Below the pieces are notes generated by a model, which was given only the letters and a program-made list of their open reading frames with translations, searched no databases and was not told the origin of the DNA. Below are positions 23,526 through 31,972 of a DNA stretch of 35,633 nucleotides, piece by piece (the stretch's first letter is position 1; each line of letters starts with the position of its first letter). The translations under genes and the position numbers were made by a program. Source of the DNA: Acidobacteria bacterium RIFCSPLOWO2_12_FULL_66_21 (GTDB taxonomy: Bacteria > Acidobacteriota > Vicinamibacteria > Vicinamibacterales > 2-12-FULL-66-21); assembly GCA_001767455.1 (NCBI GenBank), contig MELC01000014.1, forward strand, positions 73,336 through 108,968, given 5' to 3'.

Positions 23526-26500
23526 ATGCTGAGTCATCTGATTTCGTCGTCGTTTCGAAATCGTCTTCTGGTGCTCCTGTTGACGATCCTCGGGGCCGGA
23601 CTCGGTGTGCTCTCGTATTCGCGGCTGTCGACCGATGTCTTTCCGGATTTGACGGTGCCGGTGTTCAACGTCATCACGCAAAACGCGTCGATGGCGCCCG
23701 AGGAGCTGGAACTGTCCGTGACACTTCCGGTTGAGAGCGCGTTGAATGGACTGCCGGGCGTGCGCCGCATCCGATCGACGACGCAGCTTGGCGTGTCGCA
23801 GGTGACCGTGGAGTTCGACAGCGAGATGGACTATTGGCGGGCGCGCCAGCTCGTGTCGGAACGCCTCGCCCAGGTGCTCCCGCAGTTGCCGGCGGGGACC
23901 AGGGCGCCGCTGGTGTCGAGTCTGACCAACCGGCTCAACGAGGTGTACGAGTATCTCGTGGAGGGGGACGTCGATCCGATGGCCCTGCGCGACGTGGCGG
24001 AGTTCGATCTGCGCTATCGGATCCTCGCGGTGCCGGGCGTCGCGAGCGTAGAGCGGCTCGGCGGACGCCTGCGCCAGTTTCAGGTGCAGCTCGATCCGAT
24101 CCGGATGCAGGCCCTTGGTGTGGGGCTCGACCAGGTGCTGCAGGCGGTGCGGGAGAGCAACGAGAACGCGCCCGGTGGCTTCGTCTCGACCGGCGCCACG
24201 GAGTTTACCGTCCGGAGCCTGGGTCGAATCCGGTCGATCGACGATCTCCGCCGTTCGGTGGTCGTTGTCCGGCAGAACGCGCCCGTCACGCTCGGCGACG
24301 TGGCCCGTGTCGTAGAGGGATCGGCGGTGCAGCGCGGACTCGCCCACGCGGCGGGCCGTGACGTGGTGAGCTCGCGGGTGATCAAACAGTTCGGGAGCGA
24401 CACGATTACCGTGACCCGCGCGGTTCGGGCGGCCCTCGACGAAGCGCAGAAGACGTTGCCGCCAGGGGTTCGGATTCGATCGGTGTACGACCAATCCGAA
24501 TTGATCGACCACGCCCTCACCAGCGTCCAGCGCGCAATCGTCATCGGAGCGGTGCTCGTGGTGATCGTGCTGCTCCTGCTGCTCGGTGATGTGCGTTCGG
24601 CAGTGATCGTCACGGTGACTCTGCCCACCTCCGTGATGCTGGCGGGGATGGTCATGTACTGGTTCGGGGCCGGCATCAACACCATGACGCTGGGCGGGTT
24701 GGCGATCGCGGTCGGTATTCTGGTCGACGCCGCGATCATCATGACCGAGAACATCCACCACCGGCTGTCGACTGCTGAGGGCGACCTCGAGCGCGTTGTG
24801 CTCCCGGCTGCCATCGAGGTGGGCCGGCCAATTGCGTTCGCCACGCTCATCATCATGGCGGTCTTTCTTCCGCTCCTGCTGATGACGGGAATCGAGGGCC
24901 GGCTGTATCGTCCGCTTGCGCTGACGGTCGTGTCGGCCATGGGCGCATCGCTGGTGTTGTCGCTGACGCTCGTGCCGGCGCTCTGCGCGTGGTTTCTGAA
25001 GCCGGCGAGGGGAGATTCGGACGTCGTGGTGATCCGGGCGGTCAAGCGCCTGTACGTTCCGGCGCTCGACTGGGCGTTCCGTCACGCCGGACTGGTGCGG
25101 GCCCTGGCGCTCGGGGTCACGATTCCCGCGTTCGTCGGTTTCTATTCTGTGGGCACGGAGTTCATGCCGGAGCTCGATGAGGGGGCGTTCCTCGTGCAAA
25201 CGGTGTTGCCGCCGGAGGCGTCCCTCGGCGAAGTGGACCGGGTGAACACGCAGGTCGAGGATGTGCTCGCCAGGTCGGACGGTGTCGCGTTCGTGTCGCG
25301 GCGATCGGGCCGGTCGGAAGAGACCGAGGACCCGATGCCGCATACGCTGAGCGACGTGCTCGTCGCGCTCGCGCCCCCGTCGGAGCGCGAGAGCTCCGAG
25401 GCGGTGGAGACCAGGCTGCGGGCCGCGCTCGAGGACGTGCCTGGCGTGGTGGCGCTCTTCACGACACCGCTCGGCATGCGGATCGACGAAGGACTTGGAG
25501 GCACCGTCGCCCAGGTCAGTGTGCGCGTGTTCGGGCCGGACCTCGACGTCCTGGAGGCCAAAGCCCAGGAAATCGCGAGCATCGCGCGGTCGGTTGACGG
25601 CTTGACCGACCTGCGTGTCGAGAGCGCCAGCGGCGTTCCGCAACTGCAATTGTCGATCGATCGCGACGCCGCATCCCGCCAGGGAGTCACGGCGGGAGAG
25701 CTTGCCGAAGCGATTCGGGTCGCGATTGGCGGCGAGGTCGTCTCTGAGTTCTGGCAGGGCCAGCGCAACTACGGCATTCTCGTCCGCGCGGGCGAGCCGT
25801 TTCGCAGCGGACCGGCCGCGATCGAGCGGCTGCCGCTGACACTGCCGTCCGGCATGGTGGCACCGATTGGACGGTTCGCCCGTGCGGAGATGACGTCGAG
25901 CCCCAGCGTCATTCGGCGGGAACATGTCACCAGGCGAATCGCCGTGGAAGGCAGTGTGGAAGGACGGGATCTCGGGTCCGCTGTTTCAGAGCTGCGGGAC
26001 AAGATCGCCAAATCAGTGACGTTGCCGAGCAACTACTACGTCGACTTTGGCGGTCAATACGAGCAGCAGCAGCGCGCGCTCGGTTCGCTGACTGTCGCGG
26101 TTGCGATCGCAGTCGGCCTCGTGTTCGTCCTGCTGTTCATGGCCCTCGGCTCGATGGCCGAAGTGTTCGTCATTCTGCTGACGCTCCCGGACGCCTTCGT
26201 CGGAGGCATTCTCGCGTTGATACTGGCGCGACAGACGCTGAATGTGTCATCCGCCGTCGGCTTCATCGGGCTGTTCGGCATCGCGGTGCAGAATGGGCTC
26301 GTCTTGATCGCGCAGACCCGAACGCTGGTGGCTGAAGGACTGCCCTTCGCCGAAGCGTTGCGGGCGGCGAGCATCGGGCGCGTCAGGCCGAAGCTGATGA
26401 CCGCTGGATGCGCGATGCTCGGGTTGACGCCGCTCGTGCTCTCGCGTGCCCAGGGAGGGGAGCTCGAGCGGCCGCTCGCGATTGTCATGATCGGCGGATT

Positions 26501-26591
26501 GGTCACCTCGACGCTGTTCACGCTGCTGGCCTTGCCGACATTCTATTCGCTGGTCGCGCACCTCACGGCGAGATGGCGGCGTACTGGCTGA
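23526..26591 (+). CDS. Heavy-metal-type RND efflux pump (CusA/CzcA family)
   Basis: A 1021-residue inner-membrane proton antiporter with the RND layout of twelve transmembrane helices and two large periplasmic loops. TM4 contains D401 and E408-N409 in V-D-A-A-I-I-M-T-E-N, the proton relay. The residue three before this motif is G in A-V-G rather than D in D-F-G, closer to the CusA pattern than to CzcA; monovalent metal export (Cu/Ag) is therefore favoured, but only weakly. Another family mark is T-E-F-M-P-E-L-D-E-G-A-F in the second periplasmic loop. Length is slightly short of CusA. The start is 2 bp after the adaptor stop, and the two must be translated in tandem. The gene ends convergent to the mod gene. 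Confidence 0.9.
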   Translation: MLSHLISSSFRNRLLVLLLTILGAGLGVLSYSRLSTDVFPDLTVPVFNVITQNASMAPEELELSVTLPVESALNGLPGVRRIRSTTQLGVSQVTVEFDSEMDYWRARQLVSERLAQVLPQLPAGTRAPLVSSLTNRLNEVYEYLVEGDVDPMALRDVAEFDLRYRILAVPGVASVERLGGRLRQFQVQLDPIRMQALGVGLDQVLQAVRESNENAPGGFVSTGATEFTVRSLGRIRSIDDLRRSVVVVRQNAPVTLGDVARVVEGSAVQRGLAHAAGRDVVSSRVIKQFGSDTITVTRAVRAALDEAQKTLPPGVRIRSVYDQSELIDHALTSVQRAIVIGAVLVVIVLLLLLGDVRSAVIVTVTLPTSVMLAGMVMYWFGAGINTMTLGGLAIAVGILVDAAIIMTENIHHRLSTAEGDLERVVLPAAIEVGRPIAFATLIIMAVFLPLLLMTGIEGRLYRPLALTVVSAMGASLVLSLTLVPALCAWFLKPARGDSDVVVIRAVKRLYVPALDWAFRHAGLVRALALGVTIPAFVGFYSVGTEFMPELDEGAFLVQTVLPPEASLGEVDRVNTQVEDVLARSDGVAFVSRRSGRSEETEDPMPHTLSDVLVALAPPSERESSEAVETRLRAALEDVPGVVALFTTPLGMRIDEGLGGTVAQVSVRVFGPDLDVLEAKAQEIASIARSVDGLTDLRVESASGVPQLQLSIDRDAASRQGVTAGELAEAIRVAIGGEVVSEFWQGQRNYGILVRAGEPFRSGPAAIERLPLTLPSGMVAPIGRFARAEMTSSPSVIRREHVTRRIAVEGSVEGRDLGSAVSELRDKIAKSVTLPSNYYVDFGGQYEQQQRALGSLTVAVAIAVGLVFVLLFMALGSMAEVFVILLTLPDAFVGGILALILARQTLNVSSAVGFIGLFGIAVQNGLVLIAQTRTLVAEGLPFAEALRAASIGRVRPKLMTAGCAMLGLTPLVLSRAQGGELERPLAIVMIGGLVTSTLFTLLALPTFYSLVAHLTARWRRTG

Positions 26592-26676
26592 CCCTCATCC
26601 CCGCGACGGCCTGGGCGCCTGGTCACAAGGACAACACGTCGCTGATCCGGCGTGGCAAGGTCGGACGGGAAGGCAG

Positions 26677-29307
26677 CTACACGTCGAACACTTTGAGCAC
26701 TTCGTCGCCGTAGTGGTTGATCACCTTGACGGCGATGCGGCCCTGGTCGGGCGCCGCGAACGGGCGGCTGCGGGTGCTGTAGAGCGTGGACCAGGTGCCC
26801 TCGTCGATCTCCGCACGGAGCGCGCGCTTGAGCTTCTCGTACGGCTCGTCGGCGCCGGTGAAGTACGCGTGGCGGACGAAGAAGCTCTCGCCGTTGTAGT
26901 TGGTGTCGATGAACCAGCAGGCGATGTCGTCGGTCGAGCTGCTCCGGATCTGCCCCGTCGTCGGATCGTAGACGTCGAGGCCGTTGATCTGGACGACGAC
27001 GTTGCCGTCGGTGTCGCGCTCGACGTCGACGTCCGGCTCGCCAAAGACGGTGAAGAGGTTCCCGGCGCCGGTCTTCTTCAGCAGCTCGTCCCCCATCGCG
27101 AGGTCGGGGTTCATCCGCGTTGGGAGGACGGTCAGCTTACCGTAGCGCTTCACTTCCTCGTTGACGTGCGGGTCGAACGCAAAGCCGCAGACGACGAGCA
27201 GGTCGAAGCCGACCCCCTGGACAGCTTCCTTCGCCGCTTCCTGGACGAGCGTCGGTCCGACGGTCCCGTGCTCGGGACCGATCGCGATCGCGGCCCGGCG
27301 CGCCTTCCCGTCGGCGTCGGTGTATGCGCCCGCGGCATTGATCCACTTGCCCGCGAACGGCTCGATGCGGTCGAAGACCAGGCGTTCCTTCTTTTTCGTG
27401 TTCTGGACACCCGCCTTCAGCAGATTGCCGAGGATCATCGCCTCGAACTGCCCAGCCGCCGAGTCCCGCTCCCCTTCCTGCTCGGAAACCGGCCGCTCCG
27501 TGTCGGTTGACAGCACGCGGTGCGGTGACAGGCTCTCGACGGTGAACGGACCGGTGACGCGGATGCGCTTGGGGTCCTCGTACGGTTTGTCGTACAGCGT
27601 CTCGGTTTCCGCGTGACGCGCGATCGCGGCGTCGATCTCCTCGCGCGTCATGCCTTCTGTGATGTCGGGGTTGTTCGCGATCGACTTCAGGGTGACGTGC
27701 GGCACACGCTTGTACACGAACCCGCGCCGGATGTCGTTGTCGGTCTTGTGGTCGGGCGGGATCTTGCCGGTGATCTCGGCCTCTTTACGGACGCCTTCGG
27801 GCGAATCGGCCAGCAGGTAGTACGGGTACTTCGCGGCCATCAACCGCGTCCGCGCGAGCGCCAGCGCCACGCGGCTCGTGTCGATCGTGATCCAGCGGCG
27901 GCCCCACTGCTCCGCGACGAACGCGGTGGTCCCGGAGCCGCACGTGGGGTCCAGCACGAGGTCGCCCGGGTCGGTAGTCATGAGCAAGGCACGGGTAATC
28001 ACTTTCACGTTTGTCTGTACGACGTACGTTTTCTCCCTGGCGTCAAAGCCCCACTTCGTGTCTTGCCAGATGTTTCCGATCGCAGCGACCGGAAAATCCT
28101 GCAGCAGTCGGATGTACGAGAGCGATTCCGCCCTCGGCAGCAGTCTTCCTGCGACACGCAACTTAGCCAGGCCTTCAACTGTTGTTTTCCAGTTGGCGCC
28201 GGCACCGGGATGGTAGACCTTGCCGTGAAATTCAAACGGCACTGTCGTATTAGTTCTGAAACCCTGAGACGTCAACGGACTCGGCCGGAAAGGCTGCCAA
28301 CCCTCGGGAATCCGCGTCGAATTCTGCAGCTCGGCGGAAGTCAGTACGCGTCGCTCTCCCGAATTGCTGATCGCTTGTGAATACTCTTCAGCGAGTTCAT
28401 CGCCCAGCCCTTTGTCGAAGTACATCTGCCGATACTTGACGACGGCCCGATCCTTCGCGAACCACACTAAATAATCCGATGTCCCGGTAATCAACTCGGA
28501 AGTCTGGCTGCTGGCTTTGAGAAAAGCGATGTTCGCGCAGAAATTCTCGCTCCCGAACACCTCGTCCAGCACGCACCGCACGAGGTGCACGTTCTCGTCG
28601 CCGATCTGCACGAAGATCGAGCCGCTTTCGGTCAGCAGCTCGCGTGCAGCGGTGAGGCGGTCGCGCAGGTACGCCAGGTACGAGTGGATCCCGAGCTTCC
28701 ACGTGTCGCGGAACGCGCGGATCTGTTCGGGCTGGCGCGTGGCGTCTTCGACCTTGCCGTCCTTGACGTCGCGCTTGCGGGTTGAGACCTGCCAGTTCGA
28801 GCCGAACTTGATGCCGTAGGGCGGGTCGAAGTAGATCGTCTGGACCTTCCCCTTCAGCCCCTCCTTCTCCGCGAGCGACGTCATCACCAGCAGCGAGTCC
28901 CCGAGGATCATCCGGTTCGACCAGTGCTGGTCGTGGTGGTAGAAGTCCACCTTCTGCTCGAAGTCGCTGACGCCGTTGAAGTCGTCGAAGAGCGTCAGCT
29001 CCGGCTCCCTCTCGCCGGCCTTGGCCGTCTCGCGCAGCAGCTCGACGAGCGCCTGCGGGTGGATCTTCTCCTGGATGTAGATCGGGACGGCCGGTATCTC
29101 GAGCGGTTTCGCGTCCTGCTCGTCCTTCCCCTTCCACACGAGCTGCGGGTCGAGCGACGGATCGCGCGGATAGAGGACTCCGGGCGGCCGCGCCTCTTCG
29201 ACGGCCACGAACCCGCGCAGCTCCTGCGTCGGGATGTTCGTGCGCGCATCCTTGTGCTTGATCGACTCGACCGGCACCGGCCCGGACGGCTTCTGTTTTT
29301 TCGCCAT
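26677..29307 (-). CDS. mod: Type III restriction-modification DNA methyltransferase (Mod)
   Basis: An 876-residue beta-class N6-adenine/N4-cytosine methyltransferase. The catalytic D-P-P-Y is at 161-164 and the AdoMet motif D-P-T-C-G-S-G-T at 453-460; this order and the wide gap between them mark a beta-class enzyme with the target-recognition region between. Type III Mod proteins methylate one strand of an asymmetric site and pair with a Res helicase-nuclease, here the gene at the right edge. The C-terminal part (about 600-876) has no motif I recognise. Its start codon overlaps the ATPase stop by one base (TAATG). Residues about 260-435 are encoded by clearly lower-GC DNA than the rest, indicating a swapped recognition region. 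Confidence 0.88.
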   Translation of the reverse strand: MAKKQKPSGPVPVESIKHKDARTNIPTQELRGFVAVEEARPPGVLYPRDPSLDPQLVWKGKDEQDAKPLEIPAVPIYIQEKIHPQALVELLRETAKAGEREPELTLFDDFNGVSDFEQKVDFYHHDQHWSNRMILGDSLLVMTSLAEKEGLKGKVQTIYFDPPYGIKFGSNWQVSTRKRDVKDGKVEDATRQPEQIRAFRDTWKLGIHSYLAYLRDRLTAARELLTESGSIFVQIGDENVHLVRCVLDEVFGSENFCANIAFLKASSQTSELITGTSDYLVWFAKDRAVVKYRQMYFDKGLGDELAEEYSQAISNSGERRVLTSAELQNSTRIPEGWQPFRPSPLTSQGFRTNTTVPFEFHGKVYHPGAGANWKTTVEGLAKLRVAGRLLPRAESLSYIRLLQDFPVAAIGNIWQDTKWGFDAREKTYVVQTNVKVITRALLMTTDPGDLVLDPTCGSGTTAFVAEQWGRRWITIDTSRVALALARTRLMAAKYPYYLLADSPEGVRKEAEITGKIPPDHKTDNDIRRGFVYKRVPHVTLKSIANNPDITEGMTREEIDAAIARHAETETLYDKPYEDPKRIRVTGPFTVESLSPHRVLSTDTERPVSEQEGERDSAAGQFEAMILGNLLKAGVQNTKKKERLVFDRIEPFAGKWINAAGAYTDADGKARRAAIAIGPEHGTVGPTLVQEAAKEAVQGVGFDLLVVCGFAFDPHVNEEVKRYGKLTVLPTRMNPDLAMGDELLKKTGAGNLFTVFGEPDVDVERDTDGNVVVQINGLDVYDPTTGQIRSSSTDDIACWFIDTNYNGESFFVRHAYFTGADEPYEKLKRALRAEIDEGTWSTLYSTRSRPFAAPDQGRIAVKVINHYGDEVLKVFDV

Positions 29308-30530
29308 TACGGCACGGCCAACCTGAAGGCAGAAACGGCGTCGTTCACGAACTGCCTAAGGCCAGGCTCCGCACGGCCGGCCCGGTAGAAATCGATACTT
29401 TCAGCAAATGGCTCGACGACGGTCTTGCTCGCCTTGCGCTTGACGTTCAGCAACGCCGACACGCCAGGCGACTCACGCTCCAGGCGGATCACAGCGTCAC
29501 AAAGAAGAGGCGAATGCGTCGTGACGATCACTTGCCTGTCGCCGGTCTGCGCCAGCGAGAAGAGCAGTTGGGCGATCAGCTCAATGCGTCTAGGATGAAC
29601 GCCGTTCTCGGGTTCCTCAAGGGCCAGCAAAGTGCCGCTCCATGGATTCGCGGCGATCGCACAGATCGCGAGCACGCGGAGCGTGCCTTCGGAGACAATC
29701 CTCGACGAGAACTCGGTTCCGTCCTGTCGAACCAGGATGTCCAGCGTGCCGCGTCGCTTGTCGAGATCCACGACCATGTCCTCGACGCTCGGAATGATCG
29801 AAGTCAACGTGCGGCGCACGGCAGCAAAGTGCTTGGGCTTCTCCGCGCGAAGTCGATACAGGAACGGCGCGATATCTCCTCCAAGAACCCCGATGTCCCT
29901 GACCTCAGCCGGCGGTTGCGCGACGCGCATCGCGACTCGCGGATCGAGGTAGTACGTTCTCCACGCTGACAGTTCCGCTCTCGTTAGATCTATCGCTCTA
30001 TATTCAGACCCGCCCAGTCGCAAGTCTGAGAGCATCGTGAAGTTCTGCCGGAGACTCTCGAACCGCGGCTTGCCGGAGCTCTTGCGTCGGAGGCGAATCC
30101 TGTCGTCCACGACCTCGATCGCGGGAATCCCTGAAGGCTCGTGCGATGACTTGCGTAAACGTGCCAGATACTCGTCGACCACTGACAGGGCCGCCGAAAG
30201 CGGCTCAATCTCGACGGCCAACTTGTACCGAAAAGGGTCCTGGCCGACCTCCAGTTCCGCCTCGAGGTCGAACTTGCGCGGCGGGCCCGACAGAAGTTCG
30301 GCCAATCCTCCGGAGGGAAATGAGAACGCCTCGACCGGATATCCGCGAATGGGCTCGGCGAGCGCGTCCGCAAGCGTCCGACTGGTCGCGAATCGGGAAA
30401 GCGCCTGCACTGCGTCCAGGATGTTGCTCTTGCCGGACGCGTTCGGGCCGAAGAGCACAGTCAAACGTGGAAAGTCGAGTGTCACATCGTCCAGTGACTT
30501 GAATCCCCGCACTTTCAACGTCTTCAACAT
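29307..30530 (-). CDS. AAA ATPase of the SMC/RecF-like AAA_21 group
   Basis: A 407-residue ATPase. The N-terminus M-L-K-T-L-K-V-R-G-F-K-S-L is typical of RecF/SMC-type proteins, followed by Walker A G-P-N-A-S-G-K-S-N (28-36). Walker B L-A-L-E-E-P-E-N-G-V-H-P lies near 300, and a T-T-H-S-P-L-L switch near 336-342. There is no Toprim nuclease domain, so it is not a full OLD nuclease. Proteins of this type occur in many defence operons, often as the energy module of a nuclease or partner. It overlaps the mod start by one base, so it is translationally coupled to mod, an unusual partner for Type III systems. Its role in restriction is inference. Confidence 0.85.
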   Translation of the reverse strand: MLKTLKVRGFKSLDDVTLDFPRLTVLFGPNASGKSNILDAVQALSRFATSRTLADALAEPIRGYPVEAFSFPSGGLAELLSGPPRKFDLEAELEVGQDPFRYKLAVEIEPLSAALSVVDEYLARLRKSSHEPSGIPAIEVVDDRIRLRRKSSGKPRFESLRQNFTMLSDLRLGGSEYRAIDLTRAELSAWRTYYLDPRVAMRVAQPPAEVRDIGVLGGDIAPFLYRLRAEKPKHFAAVRRTLTSIIPSVEDMVVDLDKRRGTLDILVRQDGTEFSSRIVSEGTLRVLAICAIAANPWSGTLLALEEPENGVHPRRIELIAQLLFSLAQTGDRQVIVTTHSPLLCDAVIRLERESPGVSALLNVKRKASKTVVEPFAESIDFYRAGRAEPGLRQFVNDAVSAFRLAVP

Positions 30531-30545
30531 GGTGTGCCCCTCGGG

Positions 30546-30568
30546 CTGACGGTCGAACGGTCAGTATA
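30546..30568 (-). promoter_or_regulatory. Candidate -10 and inverted repeat before the ATPase-mod pair
   Basis: On the minus strand, TATACT (30568-30563) is a good -10 in GC-rich surroundings, although no -35 is obvious. Overlapping the expected start of transcription is the inverted repeat CTGAC(9 nt)GTCAG at 30546-30564. Two further CTGACC-type words lie beside it. This would allow ATPase and mod to be expressed from their own controlled promoter, apart from the genes to the right. Confidence 0.4.
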
Positions 30569-30578
30569 TCGCTGTCGG

Positions 30579-30797
30579 TCAGCGTGCCTGGTGGATCACC
30601 GGCCGGTAGCGGGACGGCGGAATGGGCTTGCCGGCCTTTCGCGCGGCCTGCATCCACGCTTCACGTGCCTTCGCCACCTCGGCAAGCGCCTCCGCCGCGG
30701 TCGCGCCGAACGCGGAGCAGGCTTCCAGGTCGGGAATGTCGGCGATGTGGCCACCATCTTCCTCGCTGTAGAGGATGTTGATGTGGTAGTCGCTCAC
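30579..30797 (-). CDS. HicB-like antitoxin-type protein
   Basis: A 72-residue protein with the HicB fold pattern: Y-H-I-N-I-L-Y-S-E-E-D-G-G-H-I-A-D-I-P-D-L, then C-S-A-F-G-A-T-A-A-E-A-L and an amphipathic helix. HicB neutralises the HicA mRNA-cleaving toxin; no HicA gene is seen on either side, so it appears solitary. It ends at R-Y-R-P, without a C-terminal DNA-binding domain. A GTG start with GGGGGAG immediately upstream fits the family's N-terminus better than the longer in-frame ATG at 30938. It sits 48 bp before the ATPase gene. A role in controlling the R-M genes is possible but not shown. Confidence 0.75.
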   Translation of the reverse strand: MSDYHINILYSEEDGGHIADIPDLEACSAFGATAAEALAEVAKAREAWMQAARKAGKPIPPSRYRPVIHQAR

Positions 30798-30862
30798 TGC
30801 TCCCCCGGTCGCAGGTCTCCCAGTCCGGCGAGTCTCCGCGGCCGCTTCAGCGATCCCCGTAC

Positions 30863-30882
30863 AAAAAATAACCCCGCCGGGG
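30863..30882 (-). terminator. Intrinsic-terminator-like hairpin with T-run
   Basis: On the minus strand CCCC-GGC-GGGG is followed by TTATTTTTT. The stem is only 4 bp but all G-C, and the T-run is good. It would end transcripts that come from the TcmP/DUF5131 side and the res-tail relic, separating them from the HicB-ATPase-mod block. It lies 65 bp upstream of the HicB start. Confidence 0.55.
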
Positions 30883-31065
30883 CCTTTCGGCATGTCCAGC
30901 GGGGGGCAATTCCTGGATGATTCTGTCGCTCTGTTCACTGAAAGTCAAACGCTGCGGTACGCACCGTCTCGCGGCCAATGTCCCACTATTCCGGCGTGCC
31001 CCCCGTCGAATCCACCCACGGGAGCGACTTATCGTGGAGCAGTTCATCCCGCACTCGCCACGGCT

Positions 31066-31199
31066 GGCTGTTCGGCCGCCTTGATTGTCCTTTTCGCGTC
31101 TCATGGGTCGGTCACCTCGAGAATGCCCAACGGCCGAACCCGGCCGTGGTCGTTGACCGCCGGGACCCACTGCGTCCGCACCGTCCGGACCTTGGCCAT
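31066..31199 (-). pseudogene. Relic copy of the 3' end of a Type III res gene
   Basis: On the minus strand this segment aligns without gaps to the 3' end of the intact res gene about 1791 bp to the right, roughly 80 percent identical by eye. The translated tail A-K-V-R-T-V-R-T-Q-W-V-P-A-V-N-D-H-G reads in parallel with A-K-V-A-T-A-R-T-Q-W-V-P-A-V-N-N-H-G of res. The Trp of V-T-D-P-W-D-A-K-R-T-I is here a TGA stop (31101-31103), after which the homology continues (D-A-K-R-T-I-K-A-A). ATG at 31199 is preceded by AGGAG, only 2 bases away, so a 32-codon product could be made. No helicase part remains. The rest of 30883-31065 shows nothing identifiable. Confidence 0.75.
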
Positions 31200-31207
31200 G
31201 GCTCCTG

Positions 31208-31972
31208 TTACGTCCGCTGTTCGACGAGGGGGATCCGCCGACGTGGCTGACGGTCCGCGGCCACGGCGCGCGGCATTTCGTCCCACGTTCGACCGTGCAG
31301 ATCGCGGCCGGTCCGCTTCTTGAAGACACCTCCCCACTGCTTGAAGAAGAAAGCGACGCCCGCTTCCTTACACTGATCTCTGATGTCGAGCACCCAGGAA
31401 GTCTGCATCGCCCTGGCCTTGGGCCCCGACTCGCCTCCGACGATCACCCAGTCAATTCCGCGCAGGTCGAGACGACCCAGCGGGCCAAGCAGCGGCTCCA
31501 GCGACAGGAACCTCACCCGAGCGTGCGTCTGGCGCAGATGGTCAATGCGATGAAGCCATCGCGCGTTCTCCACGCTGACGCCCATCCACACGTGCTCCGG
31601 CCAATCCAGATTCGCGTCGAGCTCGAGGAGACGCTCGGAGCGCTTTGTCAGGATCTGAAACTGGTGCCAGTCGGCACGCCGCATCACGTCAAACGCATCT
31701 TGAATGAACGACAGCGGCACATCCTCGTGAAACATGTCGCTCATCGAGTTCACGAATATGCGCCTCGACCGCTTCCACCGCAGGGGCAGTTCGAGCATCG
31801 ATTCCTGCAACGTCAACTTGAAACCGTTGGCGTAGTTGCGCTGCCCCATGGCTTTCAGCCGCAGCGCCATGCGCTCAGCGTAGCAGTGGGCACACCCCGG
31901 ACTGACCTTGTCGCAGCCCGTCACCGGATTCCAGGTCGCCTCGGTCCACTCGATATGGGAACTGGTCGCCAT
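31208..31972 (-). CDS. DUF5131 / phage Gp37-Gp68 family three-Cys-motif protein
   Basis: A 254-residue protein with the defining cysteine cluster C20-x6-C27-x2-C30 in W-N-P-V-T-G-C and G-C-A-H-C-Y-A-E, followed by F-V-N-S-M-S-D-M-F and a V-G-G-E-S-G segment. The cluster resembles a metal or Fe-S site, and the family is thought to be related to radical-SAM-like proteins, but its reaction is not established. It is widespread in phages and bacterial islands. The start overlaps the stop of the TcmP-like gene by one base (TGATG), fixing the start and pointing to coupled translation. GC is clearly lower than in the flanking res gene (31 of 60 bases in 31681-31740). Confidence 0.85.
   Translation of the reverse strand: MATSSHIEWTEATWNPVTGCDKVSPGCAHCYAERMALRLKAMGQRNYANGFKLTLQESMLELPLRWKRSRRIFVNSMSDMFHEDVPLSFIQDAFDVMRRADWHQFQILTKRSERLLELDANLDWPEHVWMGVSVENARWLHRIDHLRQTHARVRFLSLEPLLGPLGRLDLRGIDWVIVGGESGPKARAMQTSWVLDIRDQCKEAGVAFFFKQWGGVFKKRTGRDLHGRTWDEMPRAVAADRQPRRRIPLVEQRT

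Noticed and set aside
30847-31329. 160-codon minus-strand open frame across the relic
   Set aside because: It is in a different frame from the res-tail homology and has no recognisable features.
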